NCBI RefSeq assembly: GCF_934632265.1
Contig: NZ_CAKTYH010000103.1
Coordinates: 1 to 6,998 of the forward strand
Source: an uncultured Senegalimassilia sp.
GTDB taxonomy: Bacteria > Actinomycetota > Coriobacteriia > Coriobacteriales > Eggerthellaceae
Length of the DNA stretch: 6,998 nt
Direction: 5' to 3'
A model generated the notes under the pieces. The model did no database searches. It was given only the letters and a program-made list of their open reading frames with translations, and was not told the DNA's origin. Below are positions 6,169-6,998 of the stretch, one piece after another (position 1 is the first letter of the stretch; each line of letters starts with the position of its first letter). Both the position numbers and the translations under genes were made by a program.

Positions 6169-6998
<830 letters not shown>

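Overview
The window is GC-rich, with strong G/C preference at third codon positions, and carries core housekeeping genes. Gene order and protein sequences suggest a high-GC Actinomycetota gut-type bacterium, most likely of class Coriobacteriia (relatives of Collinsella, Olsenella or Eggerthella). That placement is recalled from family patterns, such as the RibF variant TFDIDPDE and the long Ala/Glu/Arg-rich IF2 N-terminus. It was not tested by a search, and the genus is left open.

From position 1 to 6078, on the plus strand, lies the distal part of the classical nusA-infB translation operon. It holds infB (initiation factor IF2, 5' end outside the window), rbfA (30S maturation factor), a DHH/DHHA1 phosphoesterase of the NrnA type, truB (tRNA Psi55 synthase) and ribF (bifunctional riboflavin kinase/FAD synthetase). 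The last four genes are tightly packed: a 15-nt gap between rbfA and nrnA, a 4-nt GTGA overlap between nrnA and truB, and a 17-nt overlap between truB and ribF. This packing points to one transcript and translational coupling. Together the genes link translation initiation, ribosome assembly, tRNA modification and nano-RNA/pAp turnover with flavin cofactor synthesis.

The one loose joint is the 203-nt gap between infB and rbfA. It holds two RNA-structure candidates: a compact hairpin with a GNRA loop just after the infB stop, and a roughly 94-nt near-continuous imperfect palindrome at 2577-2670. Neither has a U-tract, so neither is an ordinary intrinsic terminator. A weak -10-like box and a good Shine-Dalgarno sequence follow, before rbfA. 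This gap is the least explained part of the window.

After ribF a perfect 36-bp palindrome (6110-6145), A-rich on the left and T-rich on the right, forms a bidirectional intrinsic terminator. Beyond it, on the minus strand, is the C-terminal part of a hexameric-type glutamate dehydrogenase (gdhA), convergent with the operon and cut by the window end.

No mobile element, CRISPR array, tRNA or rRNA gene was recognised. I see no evidence for a new multi-gene system; the notable items are the infB-rbfA intergenic structures and some sequence variations within the housekeeping proteins.
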